Assembly: GCF_001894745.1 (NCBI RefSeq) | Contig: NZ_BBYF01000007.1 | Span: 124,001 to 188,000, forward strand | DNA: 64,000 bases | Origin: Paenibacillus sp. NAIST15-1 | GTDB taxonomy: Bacteria; Bacillota; Bacilli; Paenibacillales; Paenibacillaceae | Direction: 5' to 3' | In this document: positions 9,063 to 17,879 of the stretch, piece after piece | Numbering within the stretch: position 1 is the first letter of the stretch | How the letters are laid out: each line of letters begins with the position of its first letter | Translations under genes and position numbers: made by a program | The notes under the pieces: model-generated | The model's database searches: none | What the model was told of the DNA's origin: nothing | Seen by the model: the letters and a program-made list of their open reading frames with translations, nothing else

Positions 9063-9641
9063 ATGAAGAAGATACTTGTAAGTAGTGTAATCGCTATGAT
9101 TATGATCGTCCTAGTCGCCTGTGGCGGCAAGCCGAAGCCGAATGATTACGACTGGAAGGTTACTGCATTTGAGGCGGTTGATCAAGACGGACAGCCTTTT
9201 CGTACCGAACAAATGAAAGGGAAGATATGGCTCGTTAACTTTGCGTTTACAAGCTGCACTACGGTATGTCCACCTATGACCTTCAACCTGACAGAAATTC
9301 AACAGAAGCTAAAAGAAAAGGGAATTGAAGACGTACATATACTATCATTCAGTGTCGACCCTTCTATTGATACGCCGGCGAAGATTAAGGAGTTCCTTGG
9401 TAAATATAAGGCTGATACGACCCATTGGCGCTTTGTCACGGGCTACAGTCAGGCAGCGATTGAAAAATACAGTCTTGAGATGTTCAAATCACAAGTGCAG
9501 AAGGTGGAAGGCGATGATCAGGTGATCCATACCACCTCAGTCTTCCTCGTTGATCAAGAGGGGACCGTGCTCACTCGCTACAATGGATTAGAACCGCCAG
9601 AAGATAAGATTGTCGAGGATGTTAAGTCACTGCTAGAGTGA
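9063..9641 (+). CDS. SCO1/SenC-family thioredoxin-like lipoprotein
   Basis: A 192-residue membrane-anchored lipoprotein (signal peptide with lipobox LVAC near residue 20). The thioredoxin-like domain contains the Sco copper-binding motif CTTVCP (in FTSCTTVCPPMTF) and the distal conserved His in VIHTTSVFLVD. Sco proteins deliver copper to the CuA centre of cytochrome c oxidase or act as thiol reductases; in Bacillus the counterpart is YpmQ. GTGGAGG precedes the ATG at 9063; the in-frame ATG at 9036 has no site. Monocistronic. Confidence 0.9.
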   Translation: MKKILVSSVIAMIMIVLVACGGKPKPNDYDWKVTAFEAVDQDGQPFRTEQMKGKIWLVNFAFTSCTTVCPPMTFNLTEIQQKLKEKGIEDVHILSFSVDPSIDTPAKIKEFLGKYKADTTHWRFVTGYSQAAIEKYSLEMFKSQVQKVEGDDQVIHTTSVFLVDQEGTVLTRYNGLEPPEDKIVEDVKSLLE

Positions 9642-9767
9642 AATCTTGACGGAGGTAGAGTGCATGCTGCGGTCAGCTTGATCATGTACTGAAATCCCAT
9701 TAGAAAATAATGCGCATGGAACAATCGCAATTAATAGGCTGATTTATTCATGAAACGCAATGATAAC

Positions 9768-9801
9768 GGCACAGGAGCTACTGCTCTTGTGCCGTTTTTT
9801 T
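9768..9801 (+). terminator. Rho-independent terminator after the Sco-like gene
   Basis: GGCACAGGAGC / GCTCTTGTGCC stem with a TACT loop and a seven-T tail. No gene is seen in the rest of 9642-9960. Confidence 0.85.
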
Positions 9802-9960
9802 GTTGAAGGAGTTAGCGGTCAAGAGTCAGTCAAGAAGACGGATAAAGGTGAGAGGGTTCGCAACGAATGAAGCGGGAATAGTGTGTATATGTAACCAAAT
9901 TGTGGTATCATTTCGATAATAAATCAATGTGATATTCTGAGTCGAATAGAGGGAGTTAAC

Positions 9961-10329
9961 ATGGAAGATATTTCGTTTCGACCAGCAATACCGATATTGC
10001 GAATATTCGATGAGCATAAAGCGCGTGAATTTTACGTAGGTTTCTTAGGATTCCGAATGGAGTGGGAGCATCGCTACGGGGAAGATTTCCCATTGTACAT
10101 GCAGGTAGCACGCGGCAATTGCATACTTCATTTATCAGAGCATCATGGGGATTGCTGTCCTGGCTCGGCAGTACGAATTGAAGTTAGCCATATACGGCAG
10201 CTGCACGCTGAGATGTGCGGCAAGCAGTATAAATACGCGAAACCTGGACTCGATCCGGATGAACATGAAATGTGTGTCACTGATCCATTTGGCAACCGAA
10301 TCATTTTTTATGAGCGGGCAAGTTGTTAG
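9961..10329 (+). CDS. Glyoxalase/bleomycin-resistance (VOC) superfamily protein
   Basis: A 122-residue protein with the two beta-alpha-beta-beta-beta modules of the VOC fold: module one begins FRPAIPILRIFDEHKAREFY and module two ends in the typical DPFGNRIIFYE. The arrangement matches single-domain binding proteins of the bleomycin-resistance type, which sequester a ligand rather than catalyse, but the ligand is unknown. GGGAG lies seven bases before the ATG. It ends 55 bases before a murG-like gene on the same strand and may be co-transcribed with it. Confidence 0.8.
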   Translation: MEDISFRPAIPILRIFDEHKAREFYVGFLGFRMEWEHRYGEDFPLYMQVARGNCILHLSEHHGDCCPGSAVRIEVSHIRQLHAEMCGKQYKYAKPGLDPDEHEMCVTDPFGNRIIFYERASC

Positions 10330-10384
10330 AGGAACGTATCGTGCGGATCATTTCATTTACAGATAGATGGCGAGGTGCTCGAAT

Positions 10385-11455
10385 GTGACAAGACGCATCC
10401 TTTTTACTGGTGGAGGAACGACAGGACATGTGGCTGTGAACCTTGCTCTCATCCCTAAGTTTATCAACAGAGGATGGGAAGTACGATACATTGGTTCCCG
10501 GCATGGAATCGAGGCCGAACTGATTGTTGGCTTAGATGGGGTAGAATACTGTAAGATTGCAACGGGCAAGCTGCGCCGATATTGGGACTGGAACAATGTA
10601 AAGGATCCATTCCGTGTATTGAAGGGGACATGGCAGGCGTATCAATATATCCGTACATATCAGCCTGAGGTGGTCTTCTCTAAGGGGGGATTTGTAACGG
10701 TCCCTGTTGTCATTGGTGCTTGGCTGAATCGTGTACCGGTTATCATTCATGAATCAGACCTTACCCCAGGATTGGCGAATCGGATGGCCTTGCCCTTTGC
10801 CACGAAGGTATGTGTTACGTTTCCGGAGACGATTGAACATGTGAAGCAGCGCAAGTCTATCTATGTGGGAGCAGTTGTTCGTTCCGAGCTGCTGCTGGGC
10901 AGTCGATCCAGAGGGTTAAATGCATGCGGCTTTACGCGTACGAAGCCAGTACTCCTCTTCATGGGCGGAAGTCAAGGTTCTAAACGATTGAATGAGCGAA
11001 TTCGGAGCAGTCTGCCGAAGTTACTGCAACAATATCAGATTATACATTTATGTGGAAAAGGGAATATAGATCCTTCCATTACGTATCGCGGCTATCGACA
11101 ATACGAATATATGAAGGAAGAGCTTGGCGATGCGCTTGCAGCTGCTGATCTGGTCATTTCAAGAGCAGGTTCCAATGCAATATTTGAGTATTTGAAGCTG
11201 CAGATTCCTATGCTGCTGATCCCGTTGTCTATGAAGGCGAGCAGAGGAGATCAAATACAGAATGCCCGTTCCTTTCAATCCGCCGGTTATTGCCATGTTC
11301 TGCTTGAAGAAGAAATGGAAGGGTCTGCATTTATCGAAGCCATTCATAGCGCTTATGCCAATAAAGAAGTGATGCGGGAGAAGATGAGACATTATCGTCA
11401 AGACGATGCGATCGAACAGCTGTTAGACGTAATCCACTCTGTGGCCGAGCGGTAG
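10385..11455 (+). CDS. MurG-like UDP-GlcNAc:lipid I GlcNAc transferase (paralogue)
   Basis: A 356-residue GT28 glycosyltransferase. The N-terminal loop ILFTGGGTTGHVAVN corresponds to the MurG G-loop 1, and GKLRRYWDW and FSKGGFVTVPVVIGAW match the acceptor-domain motifs; the C-terminal domain has LFMGGSQGSKRLNE and the donor-binding ISRAGSNAIFEYL. MurG converts lipid I to lipid II at the inner face of the membrane. It stands alone, outside a cell-division cluster, and deviates from the usual GGTGGH sequence, resembling the second MurG of some bacilli. GTG at 10385 follows GAGGTG; an in-frame ATG lies at 10367. Confidence 0.85.
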   Translation: MTRRILFTGGGTTGHVAVNLALIPKFINRGWEVRYIGSRHGIEAELIVGLDGVEYCKIATGKLRRYWDWNNVKDPFRVLKGTWQAYQYIRTYQPEVVFSKGGFVTVPVVIGAWLNRVPVIIHESDLTPGLANRMALPFATKVCVTFPETIEHVKQRKSIYVGAVVRSELLLGSRSRGLNACGFTRTKPVLLFMGGSQGSKRLNERIRSSLPKLLQQYQIIHLCGKGNIDPSITYRGYRQYEYMKEELGDALAAADLVISRAGSNAIFEYLKLQIPMLLIPLSMKASRGDQIQNARSFQSAGYCHVLLEEEMEGSAFIEAIHSAYANKEVMREKMRHYRQDDAIEQLLDVIHSVAER

Positions 11456-11606
11456 CCAGGTAGGGGATAAATGTGTTTGGATTACATTGGTTTTCATAAT
11501 TGTTTCATACCATTTCATTTTGGTTAAAAAAAGAATAGAAGGACATGATCAAATATGATTATCTAACATGGCATGAACGTGGCTCGCTCACAGAAAGGGG
11601 CAACAA

Positions 11607-12338
11607 ATGGCTAAACTTGTACTGATTCGACATGGACAAAGCATATGGAATTTGGAAAATAGATTTACAGGTTGGACGGATGTCGATCTGTCTGAACAAG
11701 GACTCATTGAAGCGAGACAGGCAGGCGAGATTTTGCGCAAGCATGGGTTCGTCTTCGACACCGCTTATACTTCTGTGCTGAAGCGGGCCATTCGAACCCT
11801 TTGGATCGCACTGCATGAGATGGATCAGATGTGGATTCCAATCCACCATACATGGAAGCTGAATGAACGTCACTATGGGGCGCTGCAAGGATTGAACAAG
11901 GCGGAGACAGCAGAGAAGTATGGGGAAGAGCAGGTTCATCTGTGGCGGCGATCGGTGGATGTACGTCCACCTGCATTGGAGCCGACTGATTCACGCTATG
12001 AAGCAGCAGATCGGAAATATGCTTCCTTGCAGCCGGGTCAATTCCCGCTAACAGAGAACTTGGAAGATACGGAGAAGCGAGTGCTTGCTTATTGGCATAA
12101 GACCATTGCTCCGGCAATTCAAGCAGGGGAGCGGGTCATCATTGCTGCTCATGGCAATACACTGCGGGCGCTTGTGAAGTATCTGGACAACATCCCTGCC
12201 GACGGCATTGCAGATCTGAACATACCAACAGGGACACCGCTTGTGTACGAGCTCGATGAGAAGCTGACACCAACACATCGGTATTACTTAGGGCCAGATG
12301 GGAGAATCCCAGCAGGCATTATCCCTGAGCACATATAA
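11607..12338 (+). CDS. gpmA: 2,3-bisphosphoglycerate-dependent phosphoglycerate mutase
   Basis: A 243-residue glycolytic enzyme interconverting 3- and 2-phosphoglycerate. It shows the phosphohistidine motif [10 protein letters not shown] (His at residue 9), the [14 protein letters not shown] segment typical of d[17 protein letters not shown] and the second catalytic His in [10 protein letters not shown]. Length equals the family norm. AAAGGGGC precedes the ATG. Many Paenibacillus-type bacteria rely on the cofactor-independent GpmI, so this may be an additional isoform (inference). Confidence 0.92.
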   Translation: MAKLVLIRHGQSIWNLENRFTGWTDVDLSEQGLIEARQAGEILRKHGFVFDTAYTSVLKRAIRTLWIALHEMDQMWIPIHHTWKLNERHYGALQGLNKAETAEKYGEEQVHLWRRSVDVRPPALEPTDSRYEAADRKYASLQPGQFPLTENLEDTEKRVLAYWHKTIAPAIQAGERVIIAAHGNTLRALVKYLDNIPADGIADLNIPTGTPLVYELDEKLTPTHRYYLGPDGRIPAGIIPEHI

Positions 12339-12352
12339 GTTATTCAAAACGA

Positions 12353-12387
12353 GGGAGAGCTGTCATATTGTGCGGCTCTCTCTATTT
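12353..12387 (+). terminator. Terminator after gpmA
   Basis: GGGAGAGC pairs with GCTCTCTC (one wobble) around a 14-base loop, followed by TATTTG. Confidence 0.55.
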
Positions 12388-12499
12388 GATTGTGTTGATT
12401 GAGCCTCTAATGTTGATATTCCGCTGTACCAAGTGTAAAGTAGAGACACAATATCAGTTCCTATATTACATAAGGACAACACCGAAGGGAGTTACATAC

Positions 12500-13576
12500 A
12501 TGGAACAACGTATGTTAGTGTTTGTTGGATCGTATGCTGAAGCAGATTCTTCTGGACTTTATGTGTACTCGATGGATGAGAATACTGGCCAATTGACGAA
12601 GCTGGATGAAGCAGCAGGGTTGAAAAATCCAACGTTCATCAATGTCGATGTTGATCAGCAGAAGCTCTATTCCATTGGAGAATGTGTCATTGAAGATGGT
12701 TCGAAGACTGCGGAGGTAGTTAGCTTCGCGATAGATACAGCTTCAGGCAAGCTGACGCAATTGAACCGCGCCTTCTCACTTGATGCTCCGACATGCCATA
12801 TTCAACGAGACTCTCAGAGCCGTTACCTGATCGTTGCCAGCTATCATGGCGGCCGCATTGGATTGGTAGAGCTCCTAGAAGATGGACAAGTAGGAAGCCA
12901 GCTTGATGTACAGCAGCATCACGGCCAAGGCCCGCATCCGAATCAGAACCAGCCGCATCCGCATTCTGCATTTTTCAGTCCAGATGAGAAGTATATCTAC
13001 GTGTCTGACTTGGGGATTGACCGGGTGAAGTGCTATTCCATAGATAAGGAGCGCCACATGCTTGTTCCGCACGGTGAATATGAGGTTCCAGCAGGATCTG
13101 GGCCGCGTCATTTGACATTCCACCCGAATGGTCAATTCGTCTACGTCATCAATGAATTGAATTCAACGGTGAGTGTGTTCTCTTACGACGCGAGCAATGG
13201 TGAGCTCCATGCGATTGAGACGGTCTCGACACTTCCTGCTGATTTCGATGGCGAGAGCTATTGTGCAGAGATCGCCATTTCAGAAGATGGGAAATACTTG
13301 TATGGATCCAATCGTGGACACGACAGTATCGTTGTATATGAAGTACAGCCTGACACTGGCAAATTGACGACTGTACAATTTGTTTCAACAGAGGGAGGTC
13401 ATCCCCGTCACTTTGCATTGACACCTGGTGGAGCGTATTTGCTGGCTGCCAATCGAGATGCGAACAATATCGTCGTATTCCGTGTAGATAAATCGACTGG
13501 CAAGCTCACGAGTACAGGGCAGTCCGTTGAGGTGTCCAAGCCGGTATGTGTGAAGCCGGTGTACATCAAGAAGTAA
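12500..13576 (+). CDS. Lactonase-family (6-phosphogluconolactonase-type) beta-propeller protein
   Basis: A 358-residue seven-bladed beta-propeller of the YkgB/Pgl family. Repeated blade sequences are visible, such as FVGSYAEADSSGLYVYSMDENTG near the N-terminus (two pieces), HPHSAFFSPDEKYIYVSDLG, GSGPRHLTFHPNGQFVYVIN and GGHPRHFALTPGGAYLLAAN. The SGPRH and GHPRH turns carry the His and Arg expected at the central pocket. It probably hydrolyses 6-phosphogluconolactone in the pentose phosphate pathway; other lactones are possible. AAGGGAG lies before the ATG at 12500. The in-frame extension upstream to 12368 has no binding site. Confidence 0.87.
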   Translation: MEQRMLVFVGSYAEADSSGLYVYSMDENTGQLTKLDEAAGLKNPTFINVDVDQQKLYSIGECVIEDGSKTAEVVSFAIDTASGKLTQLNRAFSLDAPTCHIQRDSQSRYLIVASYHGGRIGLVELLEDGQVGSQLDVQQHHGQGPHPNQNQPHPHSAFFSPDEKYIYVSDLGIDRVKCYSIDKERHMLVPHGEYEVPAGSGPRHLTFHPNGQFVYVINELNSTVSVFSYDASNGELHAIETVSTLPADFDGESYCAEIAISEDGKYLYGSNRGHDSIVVYEVQPDTGKLTTVQFVSTEGGHPRHFALTPGGAYLLAANRDANNIVVFRVDKSTGKLTSTGQSVEVSKPVCVKPVYIKK

Positions 13577-13612
13577 TTTCTGTCTAGCGTTCAGATAGAC
13601 CAGTAAGAATAG

Positions 13613-13651
13613 AAAAAGCCGATTTTCGCATCTGCGAGCATCGGCTTTTTT
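13613..13651. terminator. Bidirectional terminator between convergent genes
   Basis: AAAAAGCCGA and TCGGCTTTTTT arms with an inner CGC/GCG stem; A- and T-tracts on both sides serve both the lactonase gene and the opposite EamA gene. Confidence 0.85.
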
Positions 13652-13694
13652 GTCGTTAACAGTTGAATGATACGATTGAATGGGATGTAGTTGA

Positions 13695-14624
13695 TTAGGA
13701 GACCGTACGAGTCGTGTTCGGGTCCATTGCTGCAGCTGGAGTGGAGTGGTTCGCCCGTCGTTCACTCATGAGGAATATCCATACCCCAGCAATGAGCAGC
13801 ACACAGGCAATAAATTGGGTAGTCGTTAATGATTCTCCCAATAGAAGCCACGCGAGAACGGTAGCACCTACAGGCTCGCCGAGCACGCTCATCGAAATCG
13901 ATGTGGCGCTGGTGTACTTCAACAACCAGTTGAACAGCATATGTCCAAGCACGGTTGGGATGACAGCCATTAATGCGAATAAGAGCCATTCTCTAGCTTC
14001 ATATCCAATAAAGGAGTAGCCTGCGGAAAGGTTGTAAACAGCCAACGCCAGACCAGCTACGAGAAAAACGGTAAAGTTATAGACGTAAGACGAGACGCGC
14101 TGTCGCAAATCCTGACCCAGCAGCATGTGTATGACGACCGAAATCGTACCAAGGATAGATAAAATGTCTCCATATAACGCTCTCCCGGAAATGGCCATAT
14201 CACCCCAGCCAATGAGCAGCATGCCGCATAAAGCAATCCCGACACCAATTAATGAATTTCTCGTCGTTCGTTGATTGAAAATCCAGAATGATCCGGCCAT
14301 TACAAGTATGGGTTCCAAGGCAAGCAGAACGGTCGAGCTCGCTACAGTCGTATAGCGCAGCGACTCCATCCAGAGGAGAAAGTGCAAACCGAGGAAGAAG
14401 CCTGACAGGAACAGACGCAGCCAATCATTGCGCTGGACAGAGCTCCATTCGGAACGATAGGTCCACGCCCATGGCAGAAGCACAATATTCGTTATCAGGA
14501 GACGATACATGCCAATGACAGCGGCGGGGGCAGTTGACCATTTCACAAAAATGGCCGAGAAAGAGATTGCGATCATACCTACGATGAGCAGGGCATACAG
14601 ATGCGATGATTTTCTTGATGACAT
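13695..14624 (-). CDS. EamA/DMT-family transporter
   Basis: A 309-residue ten-helix membrane protein with two EamA repeats. The first repeat starts LYALLIVGMIAISFSAIFVKW and contains FSGFFLGLHF-type helix text (LSGFFLGLHFLLWMESL); the second covers YGDILSILGTISVVIHMLLGQ to the conserved SVLGEPVGATVLAWLLLGE. It exports or imports an unknown metabolite. GAGGTG precedes the ATG at 14624 by nine bases. Monocistronic, convergent with the lactonase gene. Confidence 0.86.
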   Translation of the reverse strand: MSSRKSSHLYALLIVGMIAISFSAIFVKWSTAPAAVIGMYRLLITNIVLLPWAWTYRSEWSSVQRNDWLRLFLSGFFLGLHFLLWMESLRYTTVASSTVLLALEPILVMAGSFWIFNQRTTRNSLIGVGIALCGMLLIGWGDMAISGRALYGDILSILGTISVVIHMLLGQDLRQRVSSYVYNFTVFLVAGLALAVYNLSAGYSFIGYEAREWLLFALMAVIPTVLGHMLFNWLLKYTSATSISMSVLGEPVGATVLAWLLLGESLTTTQFIACVLLIAGVWIFLMSERRANHSTPAAAMDPNTTRTVS

Positions 14625-14723
14625 GAGCAGAAGACACCTCGGTATATGAATGAATGGTAATCACAATGTGCTAGTATACACCAACTGCCCCCAACTTGAA
14701 ATAAAAATCATGATTATCAACCT

Positions 14724-14763
14724 AAAAAAAGGACTGTGGGACGAATGACCGTCCCCAGCCCTT
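14724..14763 (-). terminator. Terminator of the pdaA-like gene
   Basis: On the minus strand an imperfect stem of about 14 pairs (AAGGGCTGGGGACG with CGTCCCACAGTCCTT) is followed by seven Ts. Confidence 0.8.
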
Positions 14764-14805
14764 AATTGCGCTCATCAGCTTGCGTTGAACAAGTAATGAT
14801 TGTTT

Positions 14806-15588
14806 CTATTTGGATTGCTGTACGTTGAGTTGATCGAGGCTTGCAAATTCATATCCTTGTTGACGTGCACCATCAATAATGGCGCCAAGGGCCCCGGCAT
14901 TATCCTTCGATATGGAGTGGAGCAGAATGACCGCTCCAGGATGAAGCTGCTTTACAACCTTATCATATGCATAGCTCGTTCCCCGTTGGGCATTGACATC
15001 CCAATCCAAGTAAGCCACGGACCAGAATACATTCGTGTACCCCATATTCTTCGTGATGGCTAGAGTCCGGTCATTAAAGATACCACGTGGTGGTCGCAGA
15101 TAAGGCATATCCTGCTTGCCCGTGACAGCTGATACTGCCTGTTTGACCTTATCCAGTTCGGTTCGAATCTGCTCATCCGATATGGTAGTCATATCCGGAT
15201 GACTCCACGAGTGGTTCCCGATCAGATGTCCTTCATTAATCATTCGCTTCAGTAAATCTGGCTGTGTATTCACATAATGTCCGGTAACGAAAAAGATGGC
15301 TGGAACCTTCTTCGCCTTCAACGTATCCAGAATTTGAGCCGTGTATCCATTTTCGTATCCGTTATCAAAGGTTAAGTAAATCATTTTTTTGTTTGTATCT
15401 CCGAGAAAAATAGCTCCGTGCTTCTCAATCGTCGGTTTGAAGCCTTCCTCGTCAATCGAAGGAAGCTTGCCGTTTACACTCTTTTTGAATCCAAAGTGAA
15501 ATGCTGGACCCTGTTCGGCGTATGCGGCTGGCTGAATGCTTGCGGCAAGCAAGCAGAGGAGAGCAGTGGCAATCAGAATGCGTTTCAT
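14806..15588 (-). CDS. pdaA: Polysaccharide deacetylase, PdaA-like (spore cortex delta-lactam)
   Basis: A 260-residue secreted enzyme: signal peptide (residues 1-24, ending AAYAEQ) followed by the NodB homology domain. Motif 1 is YLTFDNGYENG with the catalytic Asp-Asn instead of the usual Asp-Asp, motif 2 is HLIGNHSWSHPDM and motif 3 RPPRGIFND; the final motif is HPGAVILLHSIS. The TFDNG variant and length match Bacillus PdaA, which removes the N-acetyl group of muramic acid during delta-lactam formation in spore cortex. AAGGAGT stands ten bases before the ATG at 15588; the longer frame has no signal-like start. Confidence 0.9.
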   Translation of the reverse strand: MKRILIATALLCLLAASIQPAAYAEQGPAFHFGFKKSVNGKLPSIDEEGFKPTIEKHGAIFLGDTNKKMIYLTFDNGYENGYTAQILDTLKAKKVPAIFFVTGHYVNTQPDLLKRMINEGHLIGNHSWSHPDMTTISDEQIRTELDKVKQAVSAVTGKQDMPYLRPPRGIFNDRTLAITKNMGYTNVFWSVAYLDWDVNAQRGTSYAYDKVVKQLHPGAVILLHSISKDNAGALGAIIDGARQQGYEFASLDQLNVQQSK

Positions 15589-15707
15589 ATGCAAATATAC
15601 TCCTTGATGTAGGTTAGAATCGATCAATCATGGCTTACTATTCCATATTTGCAGTAAACTTATACGCACTGATACCCATGCATTCCTAATGAGAATACAA
15701 GTAATCC

Positions 15708-16019
15708 TTATTTGTTGTTAGACTGCTTCATCTTCTCCAACTCTTCCGACACGACGAAGGCAAGATCTTCGTTGTTGTACATAGACAGCACGGCGAACAA
15801 AGTGTCGTCAGGAATTGGTCCGGCCTCCTCCTTCGGAACCGTAAGATCAATTGCCTGCTGCAATCGATAGTTGTCGCCCTGCTTCGGGTATGCGCGATGA
15901 TAGAGCTCGGCTGGATCAAGATTATGGTTCACACACCATTGTGCAAAGATAAGAATCATCATTTGCTCATCACGCTCATAATTGTCGATAATTTGTTGTT
16001 CTACTGCACTACGCGTCAT
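15708..16019 (-). CDS. Conserved hypothetical protein, soluble, 103 residues
   Basis: I do not recognise a named family. The protein is acidic and helical (for example VEQQIIDNYERDEQMMILIFAQWC), with no membrane segment or signal peptide. AAGGGAGT precedes the ATG at 16019 at good spacing, and the codon pattern is like its neighbours, so it is likely real. It lies between pdaA and an acetyltransferase gene on the same strand but is separated from both by over 100 bases. Confidence 0.7.
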   Translation of the reverse strand: MTRSAVEQQIIDNYERDEQMMILIFAQWCVNHNLDPAELYHRAYPKQGDNYRLQQAIDLTVPKEEAGPIPDDTLFAVLSMYNNEDLAFVVSEELEKMKQSNNK

Positions 16020-16175
16020 TGCAAAAACTCCCTTACATAGATTCATACAGCTTATTATAACGAAGATGAATTGTGATTCTCAATCCTATTACTTAATTGA
16101 GAGGGAGAGACGTTGCAATGATCGGCCTGTAATGCCAATTGGAGATGAATGCTCATACTTACTTACTCGCTTAGC

Positions 16176-17357
16176 TTAGAAAGCGTCGGATATATATGGA
16201 TGAAGTCGCGGAACGAACTGCTCTAGAGTTTCAATACTGTTGATGGAACCTGCAATAAATCCGTTATCGAATAATTCGCATGGTCGCTGATAGCCAAGCA
16301 GCATGGTTGTGAGTGCTCTAATGTTCATGGACAGGGTGTTGGTCGTGTTGACAGTGGTACGAACCTGCTTCCTATCTTGAGAGTGAATAGCAGCTTGCCC
16401 GTTCTCAAATTGAATGACTACATTATTCCACGGAGCCTGGTCGTCACTTATGTACAGAGAGAGGGGAGGGTGTGCAGGTACAGGTGCAAACGTATATTGC
16501 TGTAGAAATAATGTAATATCTACAATTCGTGCCATGACAAAAGGTTGTATGGTACGAACAATTCGTGGAAGGTTCAAGGCGAAAAACAGGCGCTCATTCT
16601 CACAAAGACGCATATTTACTTGCTCTACCATAGAATCATGCTGACAAATATAATTCCATAGCCCCTGTCTAGAATCCCTTGTAACGCACATGAATTCATG
16701 TACATGCATAGCATTATTTTTTATCTCATACAACATATACCCTTGAGGCTGCGAATGCTCACTATAGTACACCGCCGCGGTGCGATTATGATAGTGAGCA
16801 AGCCACCATTCGTGATCGCGAACGACCATACCTGAATGCTGCAATGACCATGCGTCATATACCGCTTCAATATCAGTAGAATGCGTATCCTTGGTATAGC
16901 GGCGAACAACGCCTGTCAGTTCAGGATTCAATGGAATTAGATCATGCCGGCTAAATTGGCAAGTCATGCGGTCGCTGAATACTTCCCAGCCTGCTTTGCG
17001 ATAGAAGGGGATGGAGAAAGGATAGAGCATGGATATAGAAGTTCCAGCGGCCTGCATTACGCGCAGTGAGTGGTGCAGCAATTGCTTGGCATATCCTTTG
17101 CGTCGAAATTCAGGATATGTGGCAACCCCACCGATTCCACCCATCTTCAGCTTATTCTGGCCGATATAGATGTGAAAAGGAAGGATATGAAGCTTCGCAG
17201 CGAGCTTGCCTTCATCGTACACACCAAAAATCTCATGTTTCCCCAATTTATGCAGATATTCTTCATAGTCTTCAGGTTCAACGCTGTACTGGAAAGCATA
17301 CTCGGATAGCGATATGGCTTCAGAAAACTGTTCCTTGTTCAAACGAATAATTGACAT
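16176..17357 (-). CDS. Eis-like GNAT acetyltransferase
   Basis: A 393-residue protein with the three-part build of the Eis family: an N-terminal GNAT domain with the acetyl-CoA loop VATYPEFRRKGYAKQLL (about residues 78-94), a second degenerate GNAT domain (about 150-290) and a C-terminal sterol-carrier-like domain (about 290-393). Eis proteins acetylate amines such as aminoglycosides or protein lysines; the substrate here is unknown. The ATG at 17357 sits seven bases after GAGGGGG; the TTG two codons upstream is too close to that site. Confidence 0.85.
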   Translation of the reverse strand: MSIIRLNKEQFSEAISLSEYAFQYSVEPEDYEEYLHKLGKHEIFGVYDEGKLAAKLHILPFHIYIGQNKLKMGGIGGVATYPEFRRKGYAKQLLHHSLRVMQAAGTSISMLYPFSIPFYRKAGWEVFSDRMTCQFSRHDLIPLNPELTGVVRRYTKDTHSTDIEAVYDAWSLQHSGMVVRDHEWWLAHYHNRTAAVYYSEHSQPQGYMLYEIKNNAMHVHEFMCVTRDSRQGLWNYICQHDSMVEQVNMRLCENERLFFALNLPRIVRTIQPFVMARIVDITLFLQQYTFAPVPAHPPLSLYISDDQAPWNNVVIQFENGQAAIHSQDRKQVRTTVNTTNTLSMNIRALTTMLLGYQRPCELFDNGFIAGSINSIETLEQFVPRLHPYISDAF

Positions 17358-17516
17358 TGACAATCCCCCTCAATAAATGTGTGTGCCGCTGTATATGATC
17401 TATTGTAGATGAAATAGACAGGGATGCAACGATTGAATGAAGAAGGTTTGATTGAAAAGTCGGGATGGTAATATATGCAAATGGTGAAAACTTTCATGAA
17501 AATGCGAAATGTCATA

Positions 17517-17544
17517 TTGCTCAATCTGAAAATCTAGATATAAT
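17517..17544 (+). promoter_or_regulatory. Predicted promoter of the FMN-riboswitch transcript
   Basis: TTGCTC at 17517-17522 and TATAAT at 17539-17544 with a 16-base spacer, about 55 bases before the riboswitch. Confidence 0.55.
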
Positions 17545-17599
17545 GAAGTCAGGGCATGTCAAGGAAGCAACAGCATGCTACTATGTGGATTGAATATGG

Positions 17600-17774
17600 A
17601 TCTTCAGGGCAGGGTGAAATTCCTGACCGGCGGTATGGGTGCAGCTGCGCCCGAGCCCGCGACTCGTTGTTCGCTTACTCGGTTACTTGTAACATGTAAG
17701 CATCGAACGGAAGAACAGCGACTGACTTGGTGAGATGCCAAGGCCGACGGTATAGTCCGGATGGAAGAAGATCT
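17600..17774 (+). ncRNA. FMN riboswitch (RFN element)
   Basis: The conserved RFN segments appear in order: AGGGCAGGGTGAAATTCCTG, ACCGGCGGT, AGCCCGCGA, a variable hairpin (17670-17720), TTGGTGAGATGCCAA, GGCCGACGGTATAGTCCGGA and TGGAAGAAGAT. It binds flavin mononucleotide. The gene it precedes encodes an EamA-family transporter, not a riboflavin biosynthesis enzyme. Confidence 0.96.
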
Positions 17775-17855
17775 CGCACACGTTGTTTGGTACAAATGCA
17801 TACAACAATAGGTCTTATGCGAATTTTTCTCTTCTGCATGTCTAGATCCTATATT

Positions 17856-17876
17856 CAACAACCTTGGAGGTTATTG
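17856..17876 (+). promoter_or_regulatory. Hairpin covering the ribosome binding site after the FMN riboswitch
   Basis: AACCT (17860-17864) pairs with AGGTT (17868-17872) around a TGG loop, extended by CAA/TTG after one mismatch. The Shine-Dalgarno GGAGG (17866-17870) lies in the loop and 3' arm, consistent with translational control. Confidence 0.6.
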
Positions 17877-17879
17877 AAT

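Noticed and set aside
17604-17861. Minus-strand frame across the FMN riboswitch
   Set aside because: It is antisense to a conserved structured RNA and has no ribosome binding site.
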